The notes under the pieces: generated by a model
Seen by the model: the letters and a program-made list of their open reading frames with translations, nothing else
What the model was told of the DNA's origin: nothing
Database searches by the model: none
Translations under genes and position numbers: made by a program
Assembly: GCA_009602725.1 (NCBI GenBank)
Contig: WELB01000018.1
Span: forward strand, 913,648-930,815
DNA length: 17,168 nt
Source: Spirogloea muscicola
Taxonomy: Eukaryota > Streptophyta > Zygnematophyceae > Spirogloeales > Spirogloeaceae
Reading direction: 5' to 3'
Shown here: positions 1 to 7,052 of the stretch, piece after piece
How the letters are laid out: each line of letters begins with the position of its first letter
Numbering within the stretch: the first letter of the stretch is position 1

Positions 1-285
1 TTGGCCGTCTCGCTGCAGAGGTCCATGGCCCGTGCGCTGCACCTTCGTGCCGGGAGAGCCCTCGCTGCTGCCTCTGGCTCTGTCCAGGGGACCCACTTCC
101 AGGACCCTAGCCTCTCTGATTTGCGGCTGCTTAGCAGGGGTTACTGAGTAATTTGTAGCTGCTTTCTTTCTTTGTGTGCTTTGGTTTCTTAGCGCTTTCC
201 CCTTCTCGTTCTTTGTTCATTCCTCTTTAGGCTGGCTTGTCCAGCCCCTATCCTCAATGGGCGAGCCCTTTCTTCGTTTCTGGGG
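1..285 (+). mobile_element. LINE 3' end, copy A (ORF C-terminus plus 3' UTR)
   Basis: Frame 1 is open from the window edge to a TGA at 145-147. It matches the end of the better LINE copy at 15072-17042: both read LAVSLQRS, then an AGRALAAASG block, then SDL-LL-RGY and stop. Here the ending is SDLRLLSRGY. The 3' UTR follows (148-268): a pyrimidine-rich stretch, a hairpin at 230-247 (GGCTGG/CCAGCC) and the box TATCCTCAATGGGCGAGCCC at 249-268, then a TTTCTTC-like tail. The 5' part lies outside the window or is truncated. The assignment to the family is by shared protein and UTR sequence; the exact right edge is an estimate. Confidence 0.8.
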
Positions 286-425
286 CCGGCGCCCCGCCCT
301 GCGGTCAACGCGCCCGGGAGGTGGAGGGTTCGAGCCCGGCCGGCCGCAGCACTCGCCCGTCGTCGTGCATTTGGCGCCTCCTGGCCCTTTCAGGCTGGCT
401 GTTCACAGCCCATGCGAGCTCTAGT
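286..425. other. GC-rich stretch without a recognised gene
   Basis: This stretch follows the tail of copy A and contains GC-rich palindromic motifs, such as GGGGCCGGCGCCCC near 283-296. A GGTTCGAGCCC motif at 327-337 resembles a Pol III B box. I could not fold a tRNA around it, so no tRNA or SINE is called. No convincing coding frame is visible. Confidence 0.4.
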
Positions 426-620
426 TGGTGGCAGAAGGGCTTCTTATCTGACATCTAGTATTCAGGCATCGCTTGGCGACCTTTCTGTTTTGACCCGCGG
501 TTACTGAGCGGGTCATTCTGCTGTAGGTTATGTGGGTCTTAGATGTGCTTGCCTTTGTACTTGGCCATTTGGCCTTCATTTGTTTCAAATACACGAATCT
601 TTTCCTTGCCCCCCCCTTTG
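426..620 (+). mobile_element. LINE 3' end, second subfamily
   Basis: A short frame ends SIQASLGDLSVLTRGY with TGA at 505-507, the same ending as the LINE ORF. The 3' UTR (508 on) shares blocks with the minus-strand tail at 12130-12371. Both have TTACTGAGCGGGTCA just past the stop and then GTGCTTGCCTTTGTACTTGG. This UTR differs from copy A, so at least two tail subfamilies are present. The upstream coding part is degenerate and the 3' limit is uncertain. Confidence 0.65.
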
Positions 621-689
621 GGAGAGCCCCTTCCAGGCCTTGTTTGCTGTTGCTTTCGTTCCTCTGAAAGGCCAATCAGAGCCATGGCC

Positions 690-1010
690 CTTCTACTGGA
701 AGCGCCGTCCTTGTTCGTTCCTATGGGGCTCTGACCCGCGGATGCTCACTACATCGAGCACCCGGTGGCCACGTGAGGCGCTGTGTGCTTCAGCGCTTTT
801 CTAGCTTTTCTCGGCACCTTCGACCTTTTGTTCATTCTTTTCTCTGGGCTGGCCTCTCCCATGTTGCTCACTCGCCGGTACTGAGCTTCCCTAGTATGTT
901 GTCGTGTTTGGTAGAGTAGTCCCTTTTCGGCACCTCTTTCTTTGGCTTTGGACATTGTCCTTTGTTTTTGGGCTGGCTTTGCCAGCCCCTCTTCTCTCCA
1001 TGGGCGATTG
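690..1010 (+). mobile_element. Two LINE 3' tails head to tail
   Basis: The first tail (about 690-860) has the UTR words CTGGAAGCG, GGCACCTTCGACC, TTTGTTCATTC and a truncated GGGCTGGCCTCTCCCA hairpin. The second begins at 861 with a minimal coding end MLLTRRY and TGA at 882-884. Its UTR runs to a hairpin at 970-989 (GGGCTGGCTTTGCCAGCCCC) and an ATGGGCGA box ending near 1008. The second tail is truncated almost to its stop codon. The UTR around 885-920 resembles the UTR after the stop at 15006. Confidence 0.6.
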
Positions 1011-1236
1011 TGTCAGATTTGTTTGTGCTCACCTGTGGGCCATAACCTGAAAACGATCCTGCTCCTCCAGTCCTTGCCTAGCTTGCTCTGGAGCCTGCAC
1101 CTGCTGTTCTCCATGCTGTCTTACAGCCACTTCTTGACGTGATGTAGGAGGACCAGCAGATCGTCCTCGTCTAGGTGCAGACGCAGACATGGTCACAAAG
1201 AGTTCAGGGTAACACAAAGGCTTGCCTGATTACACA
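1011..1236. other. Unassigned spacer, possible minus-strand coding remnant
   Basis: No LINE tail words are seen. On the minus strand a short frame (about 1180-1040) reads LDEDDLLVLLHHVKKWL, then a stop, then further charged residues. This could be a worn coding remnant, but I do not recognise the family. Nothing else is supported. Confidence 0.3.
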
Positions 1237-1475
1237 CAGAGCCGGCGAGCACCCAGCTCCACCTGGCCGCACAGAGCCGTCGCGCACACAGCGCTGCCTC
1301 GTCACACACAGGACTGTCGCGCACCCAGCGCCTCGCCTGGTCTCACACAGTCGCCGCGCACACAGCGCCTCCTCGCCGCACACAGAGCTGTCGCGCACCC
1401 AGCGCCCCACCTAGCCACACACAGAGCCGCGCTGCGCACACAGCGCCGCCTTGCCGCACAGAGAGCCGAGAGATT
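1237..1475. repeat. GC-rich minisatellite, about six units of 35-40 bp
   Basis: Six imperfect units follow each other. Each contains CACACAGAGC, then a TCGCGCAC core, then CCAGCGCC or ACAGCGCC, then CCTxGCC. Units alternate between 'CACCCAGCGCC' and 'CACACAGCGCC' versions, suggesting a higher-order dimer. The array decays at both ends. Several overlapping frames are open across it on both strands because the period and composition keep stops away; none looks like a real protein. Confidence 0.75.
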
Positions 1476-1640
1476 GCTTGGGCCAATAATGCGCCCAGCC
1501 GGGGCCTCCCCTTATCTAGGGAGTTTCTCATCGGCATAGAAGAATAGGCATAGTGGGTGATTCTACCGACCCACTGATCCACCATATTTCTATATTCAAC
1601 ACTAATGTCACCCTAGGTACCTTAGATTAGGTCTCCGTCT
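1476..1640. other. Spacer, nothing recognised
   Basis: AT-richer than the minisatellite, with no repeat family word, coding signal or RNA gene that I can identify. Confidence 0.4.
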
Positions 1641-1935
1641 TATGTAGCCTTGTTTAGTCTGCACTCGACTCTGCCTGAACAATGTATTGGCTTGAATTGG
1701 CCTCCCTTTCAATTCATGCGCCCCGCACGCCTTCTCTCTATGGGCGAGCACGTTCTTCTCCCAGCCACCGCTCTCTCCTGGAAGCGGCCTTCTTCTTTTC
1801 TGGCCCCTTCGACCTTTGTTCATTCTGTCACTGGGCTGGGCAATCACAGCCATCGGCCTCTACTGGAAGACTCTTTCTCTCGATGAAACAGCAGCATTCT
1901 CTGGGCTGGCTTTTCACGGCCCTCGCCACCTTCTA
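1641..1935 (+). mobile_element. Degenerate LINE 3' UTR fragments
   Basis: There are several family words but no intact stop context. TTCATGCGCCCCGCACGCC followed by TTCTCTCTATGGGCGAGC (about 1715-1750) is shared with 12146-12180. CTGGAAGCGGCC and CCCCTTCGACCTTTGTTCATTC occur near 1780-1825. A broken hairpin lies at 1833-1851, and a better one at 1903-1922 (GGGCTGGCTTTTCACGGCCC). This is probably two or more overlapping old tails. Confidence 0.5.
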
Positions 1936-2280
1936 ATGAGCTCACATGTTCAATTTGGGCAAGAGAAACAGCTCTTTGCACAACATCGCCGATGTTTGCA
2001 ACGGTCACTACTGGCCCTAGCAACCACCCAGTACCCTCGGCCACAACACCGGCAAGGTACAACGCTTCAATGCGCTGATCATCCAGTAAGGATTCAGCCC
2101 TGTCGTGCTAGATCCCGTCAACTGCTTATTTGTGTCGATCTGACTAGGACAGCTGACTTGGCTTGACACGTGGCCTCCTAGGCTGACTCATTCACTTTCG
2201 TGTGTGATTCACGCTACTGATGAAGGACCACTTCTCTCCCTTTCTCTCGTCCTTTCTCTCTCTCGGTAATCGCTCATCAA
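1936..2280. other. Spacer, nothing recognised
   Basis: Mixed-composition sequence with a CT-rich stretch at about 2230-2268 (CTCTCCCTTTCTCTCG-like). No gene, RNA or repeat family is recognised. Confidence 0.4.
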
Positions 2281-2366
2281 AATGCGGACAATGACAACAA
2301 CGACAACAACGACAACAACGACGACAACAACAACGACGACGACAACAACGACGTCGACAACAACGG
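2281..2366. repeat. ACAACG/ACGACA microsatellite
   Basis: An imperfect trinucleotide run (GACAACAAC and GACGACAAC types) of about 85 bp. Read in one frame it gives polyThr, in another Asp/Asn runs, and antisense polyVal. The polyThr and polyVal frames are low-complexity artefacts. Confidence 0.8.
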
Positions 2367-2582
2367 CGGAGCGACTACAACGGCCAATGCCCACGCACGA
2401 CGCCAACCTGCCGAAGACTGTGTTAAAGTGCAACGAGGGAAGCCATCTACAGGCACCTCAATACCAACAAGACCGTCAAGGTGGGCGCTACCGAAGCGGT
2501 GGGAAACGCGATCCTGGAACGGACGGCCGAAGACCACCAATTCAAGGTCAGGTCGACCACTGGGTCGGATGAACGGCCCTGA
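2284..2582 (+). pseudogene. Unrecognised protein fragment with Asp/Asn-rich stretch (possible)
   Basis: One frame (2284 to about 2423) reads an Asp/Asn-rich segment, then GGATTTANAHARRQPAEDC. A different frame (2427-2582, stop TGA at 2580-2582) reads a more protein-like tail that includes REAIYRHLNTNKTVKVGATE and ends STTGSDERP-stop. Joining them needs one frameshift near 2424, where the second frame has a stop. I do not recognise the family. The amino-acid mix of the second part, rather than any motif, is the only reason to list it. It may be chance. Confidence 0.25.
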
Positions 2583-2590
2583 TAGACAAC

Positions 2591-2634
2591 GCCTAGCCAA
2601 TCAGCGTAGCCAACGGCGCGCCTAGCCAATCAGG
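2591..2634 (+). promoter_or_regulatory. Paired CCAAT boxes
   Basis: GCCTAGCCAATCAG occurs at 2591-2604, and the near-identical CGCCTAGCCAATCAG at 2620-2633. Each holds a CCAATCAG core (2597-2604 and 2626-2633), the classic NF-Y/CCAAT form, 29 bp apart. They lie about 720 bp upstream of the first gypsy gag start. A promoter role for the retroelement is an inference from position. Confidence 0.35.
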
Positions 2635-2639
2635 TAGCG

Positions 2640-3345
2640 CTAGGGTTTCACCGCATCCGGCCCATGTCTGGGCGCGCGAGCCCTGCCAAGCAGTTCGCTT
2701 AGCAAACCTCACCCTCCTGCCGCGCCTGCGCCCACCGCGCCTGCGTCTACTCGCGCCTGCGTCCGCGAGAGCGTAGAGCCCGGCGCCCGCGGCGTGCGCA
2801 CTTGGTGAGCGTTGCGCGAACCCGCTAGCGACTGCGAGAAGTCGTCTTTCTTCTGTGGTGAGCAGCCTTATCGTTGTGCTCAGCCTTATCGTTTTGCAAG
2901 TCTTGCCTTCGGAGTGTTGTGCTCATTGCTTGAACGCACGTCTTGGCATCAGTTGCTTGTGTGCATTTCTTGTTTCATTGTTTGGTATTCACGAAGACAA
3001 AGAGGGCGCACCTTCCGGCCCCCTAGAGGACGCGCCTTTCGGCCCCCTAAAAATATTTGGGAACCTAGACAGGGCCGATCTTCGGACGGTCTCATTACCA
3101 AGTCAGGTAGTACCGATCTTCGGACGGTCTTTTGACTTGGATACTGGTGACGGCAAACTCGATATACAGTGGCACGTTACATTTTGCTTGCCAAGCGAAC
3201 TCTTGAGCTGGGGTTTATTGCATTGGACTGTTAGTACTTGCTTGAACCTTGATCAAGGCCGCCAGTGCGACTGTTATCTCTGAGTTGGATTGTTGCCAGT
3301 ACTATGAATCCGCTGTTGATTGAGTTGTGATCTAGTTCTCAGCTA
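2640..3345 (+). other. Putative gypsy LTR/leader region
   Basis: This region precedes the first gag start (3353). It is GC-rich at first, with three CGCGCCTGCG words at 2721-2730, 2736-2745 and 2752-2761. A tandem CAGCCTTATCGTT follows near 2864-2893, then AT-richer sequence. No matching second copy was found after the integrase/PHD, so an LTR is not demonstrated. The open frames here lack recognisable domains. Confidence 0.35.
3075..3140. repeat. 18-bp direct repeat with flanking inverted heptamers
   Basis: CCGATCTTCGGACGGTCT occurs exactly at 3075-3092 and 3113-3130. CCAAGTC (3098-3104) and GACTTGG (3134-3140) are inverted around the second copy. Each direct repeat contains a small CCGA/TCGG inversion. 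It could be a regulatory or packaging-type signal in the leader, but this is not known. Confidence 0.6.
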
Positions 3346-3352
3346 CTATTGC

Positions 3353-3447
3353 ATGAGACCTAGGTCAGGCAATATCGTCAATCTGGAGCCGGAAGGTGAA
3401 ATTGCTTCAACAGACGTAGATCTTGCCGCTGAGCCAACTGGTACTGC
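3353..3447 (+). pseudogene. gag: Gypsy gag N-terminal fragment, plus copy 1
   Basis: ATG at 3353 begins MRPRSGNIVNLEPEGE and runs through STDVDLAAEPTGTA to about 3447, then jumps into sequence that belongs far downstream in the element (the left arm of the first palindrome). The same peptide starts the minus-strand gag at 6713. The sequence before the ATG (TCTCAGCTACTATTGCATGAG) is also shared with the minus copy, so the 5' leader is duplicated too. The jump is an internal deletion of nearly all of gag and protease in this copy. Confidence 0.65.
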
Positions 3448-3933
3448 GGTATCTTGCAATCCTACCAGACTGGTCTACCACTGCAGTATCTCGGGTGGAG
3501 GCGGCGTGGACAACCAGTACTTTTAATGTTCTGATGACCAACCCTGGACAGAATGAAGGGACGGCCGAAGACAGGCGGTTCTACGCTGGGGTACTTCCTT
3601 TTGAGTTCGGAGAGCAGGGACTGGTAGTACTGGAGTTGTTCGGAGGCAGTGCTGCAGGGCTGGCAGGGTTGCTCTCCAAACTCAAAAGGAATTAAACCAG
3701 CGTAGAACCCTGCCAGCCCTGCAGCACTGCCTCCGAACAACTCCAGTACCACCAGTCCCTGCTCTTCAAACTCAAAAGGAAATACCCCAGCGTAAAACCG
3801 CCTGTCTTCGGCCGTCCCTTCTTTCCAGGGTCCAGGGTTGGTCATCGGAACATTAAAAGTATTGGTTGTCCACGCCTCCTCCACCCGAGATACTGCAGTG
3901 GTAGACCAGTCTAGGTAGGATTGCAAGATACCG
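3447..3933. repeat. Palindrome 1 (arms ~224 and 228 bp, 35-bp spacer)
   Basis: The left arm 3447-3670 and right arm 3706-3933 are inverted and nearly identical; I see scattered substitutions and small indels. The spacer 3671-3705 with the next four bases (GCTCTCCAAACTCAAAAGGA and on) is itself a near copy of 3761-3799 in the right arm, a 39-bp direct repeat offset by 90 bp. Both arms encode the same segment, from YLAIL through the methyltransferase-like VLELFGG block. Confidence 0.9.
3462..3695 (+). pseudogene. Methyltransferase-like N-terminal block, plus arm
   Basis: The plus frame in the left palindrome arm reads DRRFYAGVLPFEFGEQ, then GLVVLELFGGSAAGLAG (glutamate of LELFGG at 3633-3635), then LLSKLKRN and a stop at 3693-3695. 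A hydrophobic run followed by a glycine-rich turn fits motif I (SAM-binding) of C5 cytosine methyltransferases. From recollection of algal gypsy polyproteins, such a domain sits between protease and RT. The frame then runs into the palindrome turn, so motifs IV (PCQ) and VI (ENV) are missing. This is family resemblance, not proof. Confidence 0.5.
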
Positions 3934-4097
3934 TCGGAGATTCTGCTCGACAGTCAACTCTGCCAATCGGTACCATTCAGGCCATCTGTGGTGAGTTCTT
4001 TGAGCATTCGAGATGGCTGAAGCACTGCACGTAAGAATTCTGGTGAGATCTCTCTCTTCTGTCCACCTGATACATTCGGCGTTGGTGGTGCTGCAGT
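3706..4097 (-). pseudogene. Methyltransferase-like N-terminal block, minus arm, continuous with protease
   Basis: Reading the minus strand down from the protease, a frame gives PNVSGGQKREISPEFLRAVL and RMLKELTTDGLNGTDW. After a frame change it continues AELTVEQNLRRYLAIL and, in the right arm of palindrome 1, the VLELFGG block. The order protease then this block is therefore shown directly on the minus strand. The plus arm at 3447-3670 is a displaced copy. At least one frameshift lies near 3955. Confidence 0.5.
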
Positions 4098-4895
4098 TTA
4101 GGGTGCAGCAGCAGCAGCAGTAGCGACAGCAGCAGCATCAGCTGGTGGAGCATCTGCTGGTGGAGCCACAGCTGGTGGAGCATTGGCTGGTGGAACATCA
4201 GCTGGTGGAGCATTGGCTGGTGGAGCATCAGCTGGTGGAGCATCTGCTGGTGGAGCAACAGCTGGTGGAGCATTGGCTGGTGGAGCAACAGCTGGTGGTG
4301 TCACATCTTCCATCAGCTCTTCTCTCAGCTTCGCCAACTCCTCTTCCGTTGGCTCTTCAGTGCCCTCTAGACCCTCCTCCAAATGCTTCATTCGCTTCCC
4401 AGATCCCACATCATCCTCTGTGGTTGGCACACCAGCATTTGCCTCAATGTCTGCATTGTTACAAGAGTTCATCAAAGGTAACGGAACGATATTAGTACCA
4501 GAATATAGCCAATCTGGCCTATACCAAGCTGCTTCAGAGTAGAAATTCAAACCAAAACCTGTGGGCATCAGGAATTGAGTTCCTAAAAAGACGTCATAAA
4601 TTCTGGCTTTAGTAATCATGCAGACCACTAACGACAAAGTAGTCCGTCTGTCAGGGTCATTGGCATACAAAGTTATTTGAACTGGTTTTCTGGTTAGTCC
4701 GACGATATTGTCAGTACCACCAGTAGCTGTCTTGATCTTAATGTCACTGGGAATTATGTCACAAGACTCTAGATCCAGGTGAGTGATCATACTCCGACCC
4801 AAAAGGATTGGTTGAGCTCCTGTGTCTAACAACACAATAGTGGGCCTGACTGCATTGACCGTCAATATGCCTGAGCTATTGTCTAGCATTGTCAC
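4098..4895 (-). pseudogene. pro: Gypsy aspartic protease with Ala/Pro repeat tail
   Basis: This 265-residue minus-strand frame has a retropepsin active site at residues 20-28, IVLLDTGAQ (catalytic Asp codon 4824-4826), and a following ILLGRSMITHL. The next ~120 residues (QITLYANDPDRRTTLSLVV, VFLGTQFLMPTGFGLN) fit the fold that follows the active site in gypsy polyproteins. An acidic stretch (EEGLEGTEEPTEEELAKLRE) follows, then about eleven APPAx repeats and a polyAla end. The protease would cut the gag-pol polyprotein. The frame is joined to upstream gag sequence only through a frameshift near 4900. It is opposite in strand to the RT, which no active gypsy element allows. Confidence 0.8.
4138..4302. 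repeat. 15-bp coding minisatellite in the protease tail
   Basis: About eleven units of GCTGGTGGAGCATCA type (plus strand) encode APPAD/APPAN/APPAV on the minus strand. All length changes are in multiples of 15 bp, so the frame is kept. A CAG-type triplet run (about 4106-4138) follows on the C-terminal side. Confidence 0.9.
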
Positions 4896-4904
4896 TGAGA
4901 GAAC

Positions 4905-5085
4905 TGTTTCTTCCTTTCTTCTGACGACCTGAGAGGCACAATGTCAAGACCACATGACTGGGCCTTCTTATCTGCGTAGGTGGCAGCTCTCATAGATGTA
5001 GTCTGCAAATTCTGCATAGCCTCAACAGCAGTACTGGTCAGCATACTGCTCAATTTTTCTTTAGTCCATCCTAGGTCGTTGACGC
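4905..5085 (-). pseudogene. Gag-pro linker fragment
   Basis: A minus-strand frame with no own start reads VNDLGWTKEKLSSMLTSTAV, EAMQNLQTTSMRAATYADKK and DIVPLRSSEER. It lies between the coiled-coil region (5087-5557) and the protease (4895) and is most likely part of the same polyprotein. It is separated from both neighbours by frame changes. No catalytic motif is visible. Confidence 0.55.
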
Positions 5086-5086
5086 T

Positions 5087-5557
5087 TTAAACAGGTGCTG
5101 TGCACAACCTGTCCAACAGCTTCCCAGCTGACAATGTGCAATCAACACTAAGTGAGGCAGGATCAACAGCCTTCGGCCCTGTGGACTTCACAACACCCTG
5201 AGGCTGAGATTGAGGAATGTCAAGTGGGGTGATCTTCAATTTGAAACTCGCTGGGTACCGTGCATTACCAGTCCTAGCAAGTTGCTGCAAAGCATTTTCA
5301 CCTCGCTTCATTGGATTTCTGCTTGCAGTTTCAGAAGACTCCGGTACTGCAGCAACAATAGATGCCACGTGAGAATACCCATACTTATGAGAAGTCCCTG
5401 CTGCATACTGAGCCTCATACAGTCCTGCAAGGTCATGCTCATCCTCTTTTACATCTGAATGCACTACAGCAGCTGCGGCTGACTTGGCCCTGGACTTAGC
5501 CTCACTAGCAGCCAGCTGTTGAGTTAGCTGTTCGACTTGTTTCTGTACCTTCTGCAT
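5087..5557 (-). pseudogene. gag: Gypsy gag C-terminal coiled-coil region
   Basis: This 156-residue minus-strand frame begins MQKVQKQVEQLTQQLAASEA, a heptad-like, probably coiled-coil segment. An Ala-rich and acidic stretch and the block ARYPASFKLKITPLDIPQ follow. It follows the zinc-knuckle frame (ends 5588) by about 30 bp and precedes the protease. This is structural gag or linker sequence; the frame break before it and the stop after it mark decay. Confidence 0.6.
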
Positions 5558-5587
5558 TTTGTCGTCCTCAACACGACCACTGTCAGA

Positions 5588-6220
5588 TTAAGACTTCCCC
5601 ATCTCCAACGCCTTCTTATAATGGAATTGCACAGGCAGCTTGTCAGGAAATTTCTTCCAACATTGTAATTCAACATTTCCTGTTCTAGTGCAATGACCAC
5701 AGGTACCTCCTGCAGTCTGATGTCGAGCAGTACAATTTTTAGAAATATGTCCAACCTCACCACAATTGTGGCAAGTAACAGCTGGACGAGGCTTGTAATG
5801 GTCCTGTACCTGTGGTACATCAGGAATTGCTACATGTGCCTTTGAAGTTCCTGTGAAAGGCTTCTTGACCACGGGAACAACAAACTTCTTGTCAGATCTG
5901 GTGAAGGGACTTGAAGCTTCTGGAAGGCGATCATCTAAGCTTTTCAAAGTAAACTCCGCAGCTTCCATCTCCAATATGACTTGATAGACATCCTGAATGT
6001 CGTAGTGCTTCTTATCAAGCTGTTGCCTGCGCACAGTCAACAGATCGACAACATGCCACAGAGCTTTACCAGCTACGACACGTAAGGACTGTGCTGCTAA
6101 ATCCTGTGGACTGATAGTAGTGTCAGACTTCTCTATCAGCTTCACATATCTGAAAAAACAGACTGTTATATTTTCATTAGGTTCTCGCTGGAACCTCAAA
6201 AGATCTCGTTTATGTTGCAA
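5588..6220 (-). pseudogene. gag: Gypsy gag: capsid C-terminal part and two zinc knuckles
   Basis: A 210-residue minus-strand frame. Residues 7-90 (LLRFQREPNENITVCFFRYV and after) fit the retrotransposon capsid region. Residues 150-163 are a perfect CCHC knuckle, C-x2-C-x4-H-x4-C (CHNCGEVGHISKNC). Residues 174-187 are a second knuckle, CGHCTRTGNVELQC, where the histidine position is Asn182. Gag packages the element RNA into virus-like particles, and the knuckles bind it. The frame overlaps the upstream gag frame (6196-6459) in another phase, a frameshift in an originally single ORF. Confidence 0.85.
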
Positions 6221-6459
6221 GGTGTATCTGGGAACTGCTTGGCGAACTGATGAAAGACCTCTGCCACAGGATCTACTTGTTGTGGACCTGCAAGCTTTTC
6301 AACATCACTGGCGGACTCAGGGACTGGTTTCCTCATCAACAAAACCTCATCACTAAGCCGCTCGTACATGTAACCAGCGTCCCCGGTGAAATACTTTGCT
6401 AGTAGAGTAGGTTCCGACTCCCTGCTGACCTGGCAACCGTGCATGTCCATTTGACACAA
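6196..6459 (-). pseudogene. gag: Gypsy gag: capsid N-terminal part
   Basis: A minus-strand frame reading SRESEPTLLAKYFTGDAGYM and DPVAEVFHQFAKQF. The pattern of a target-domain helix followed by an F-x-x-xF region and its position just before the capsid segment at 6220 place it in gag. It is out of frame with both neighbours (6465-6713 upstream, 5588-6220 downstream). The Met at 6459 is probably internal. Confidence 0.6.
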
Positions 6460-6464
6460 CTCTG

Positions 6465-6713
6465 CTAGGAAATGTTTTTCACATCAGATAAAGTAGCGCT
6501 GCTACGAGTACCTTGGAATTTCGGTAAGTCTCCTGATGCCATGTTGAAGCTCTTTCGGAAGCGTGTTGATATTGAGATCTCGCTTGAGCTACCTGCCGCC
6601 ACACGTGATTCAACAACAGCAGTACCAGTTGGCTCAGCGGCAAGATCTATGTCTGTTGAAGCTATTTCACTTTCCGGCTCCAGATTGACGATATCGCCTG
6701 ACCTAAGTCTCAT
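6465..6713 (-). pseudogene. gag: Gypsy gag N-terminus, minus copy
   Basis: The likely start is the Met at 6713 (MRLRSGDIVNLEPESE), because the plus copy at 3353 begins at the same residue. An upstream in-frame Met at 6743 lies across the palindrome turn and is not preferred. The frame runs through STDIDLAAEPTGTAVVES, then NMASGDLPKFQGTRSSATL, and ends in a stop before the capsid part. This is the only gag copy that continues into the rest of gag, so it marks the true orientation of the inverted half. Confidence 0.7.
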
Positions 6714-6833
6714 GCAATAGTAGCTGAGAAATAGATCAGGCATATCGTCAATCTGGAGCCGGAAGGTGAAATGGCTTCAACAGACGTAGATCTTGCCGCT
6801 GAGGAGCCAACTGGTACTGCTGTTGTTGAATCA
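6606..6833. repeat. Palindrome 2 (arms 97 and 99 bp, 32-bp spacer)
   Basis: The left arm 6606-6702 (minus gag N-terminus) and right arm 6735-6833 (plus gag N-terminus) are inverted, with few differences. One is an extra GAG codon in the right arm (GAGGAGCC against GAGCC). The spacer belongs to the minus copy's 5' leader (it shares CTCAGCTACTATTGCATGAG with 3339-3358), so the turn is asymmetric. Confidence 0.9.
6735..6833 (+). pseudogene. gag: Gypsy gag N-terminal fragment, plus copy 2
   Basis: The plus frame reads VNLEPEGEMASTDVDLAAEE, then PTGTAVVES, and at 6834 passes straight into the segment DWVLRHKVWDQWKPSS of palindrome 3. As with the copy at 3353, the gag start is joined to a distant part of the element by an internal deletion, but to a different target. 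No start codon is kept in the expected place. Confidence 0.6.
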
Positions 6834-6835
6834 AC

Positions 6836-7052
6836 TGATTGGGTGCTTCGTCACAAAGTTTGGGACCAGTGGAAACCTTCTTCCTGCATCAAGGATGAGG
6901 GCAACTCTGGCCTCCTGATGTGGCGCCTGCGCAGCTTCTACAATCCTGCATCATCCGTTAGGAACCACATCAGGAGGCCAGAGTTGCCCTCATCCTTGAT
7001 GCAGCAAGAAGGATTCCACTGGTCCCAGATTTTGTGACGAAGCACCCAATCA
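6836..7052. repeat. Palindrome 3 (88-bp arms, 41-bp spacer)
   Basis: The left arm 6836-6923 and right arm 6965-7052 are inverted, differing at a handful of bases. Each encodes DWVLRHK-WDQW-PS-CIKDE and NSGLLMW in its own orientation. The palindrome starts within three bases of the end of palindrome 2. I do not recognise the encoded segment; by position it could be the middle of the methyltransferase-like domain. Confidence 0.9.

Noticed and set aside
301-345. B-box-like GGTTCGAGCCC (327-337), a possible tRNA or tRNA-derived SINE.
   Set aside because: The flanks do not form a 5-bp T-stem and no A box, anticodon arm or acceptor pairing could be found.
2282-2572. Plus frame with a long polyThr run (and antisense polyVal).
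   Set aside because: It is a direct translation of the microsatellite; the following residues are out of the more protein-like frame.
3462-3926. A 154-residue minus-strand frame across palindrome 1 containing PCQPC, resembling the PCQ catalytic motif of cytosine methyltransferases.
   Set aside because: The PCQPC part is the antisense of the LELFGGSAAGLAG arm, read through the palindrome turn. It is a by-product of the inverted arm and not a methyltransferase motif IV.
6120-6356. Plus-strand frame over gag (78 residues) as a possible antisense gene.
   Set aside because: It lies opposite the recognisable capsid sequence and has no motif of its own.
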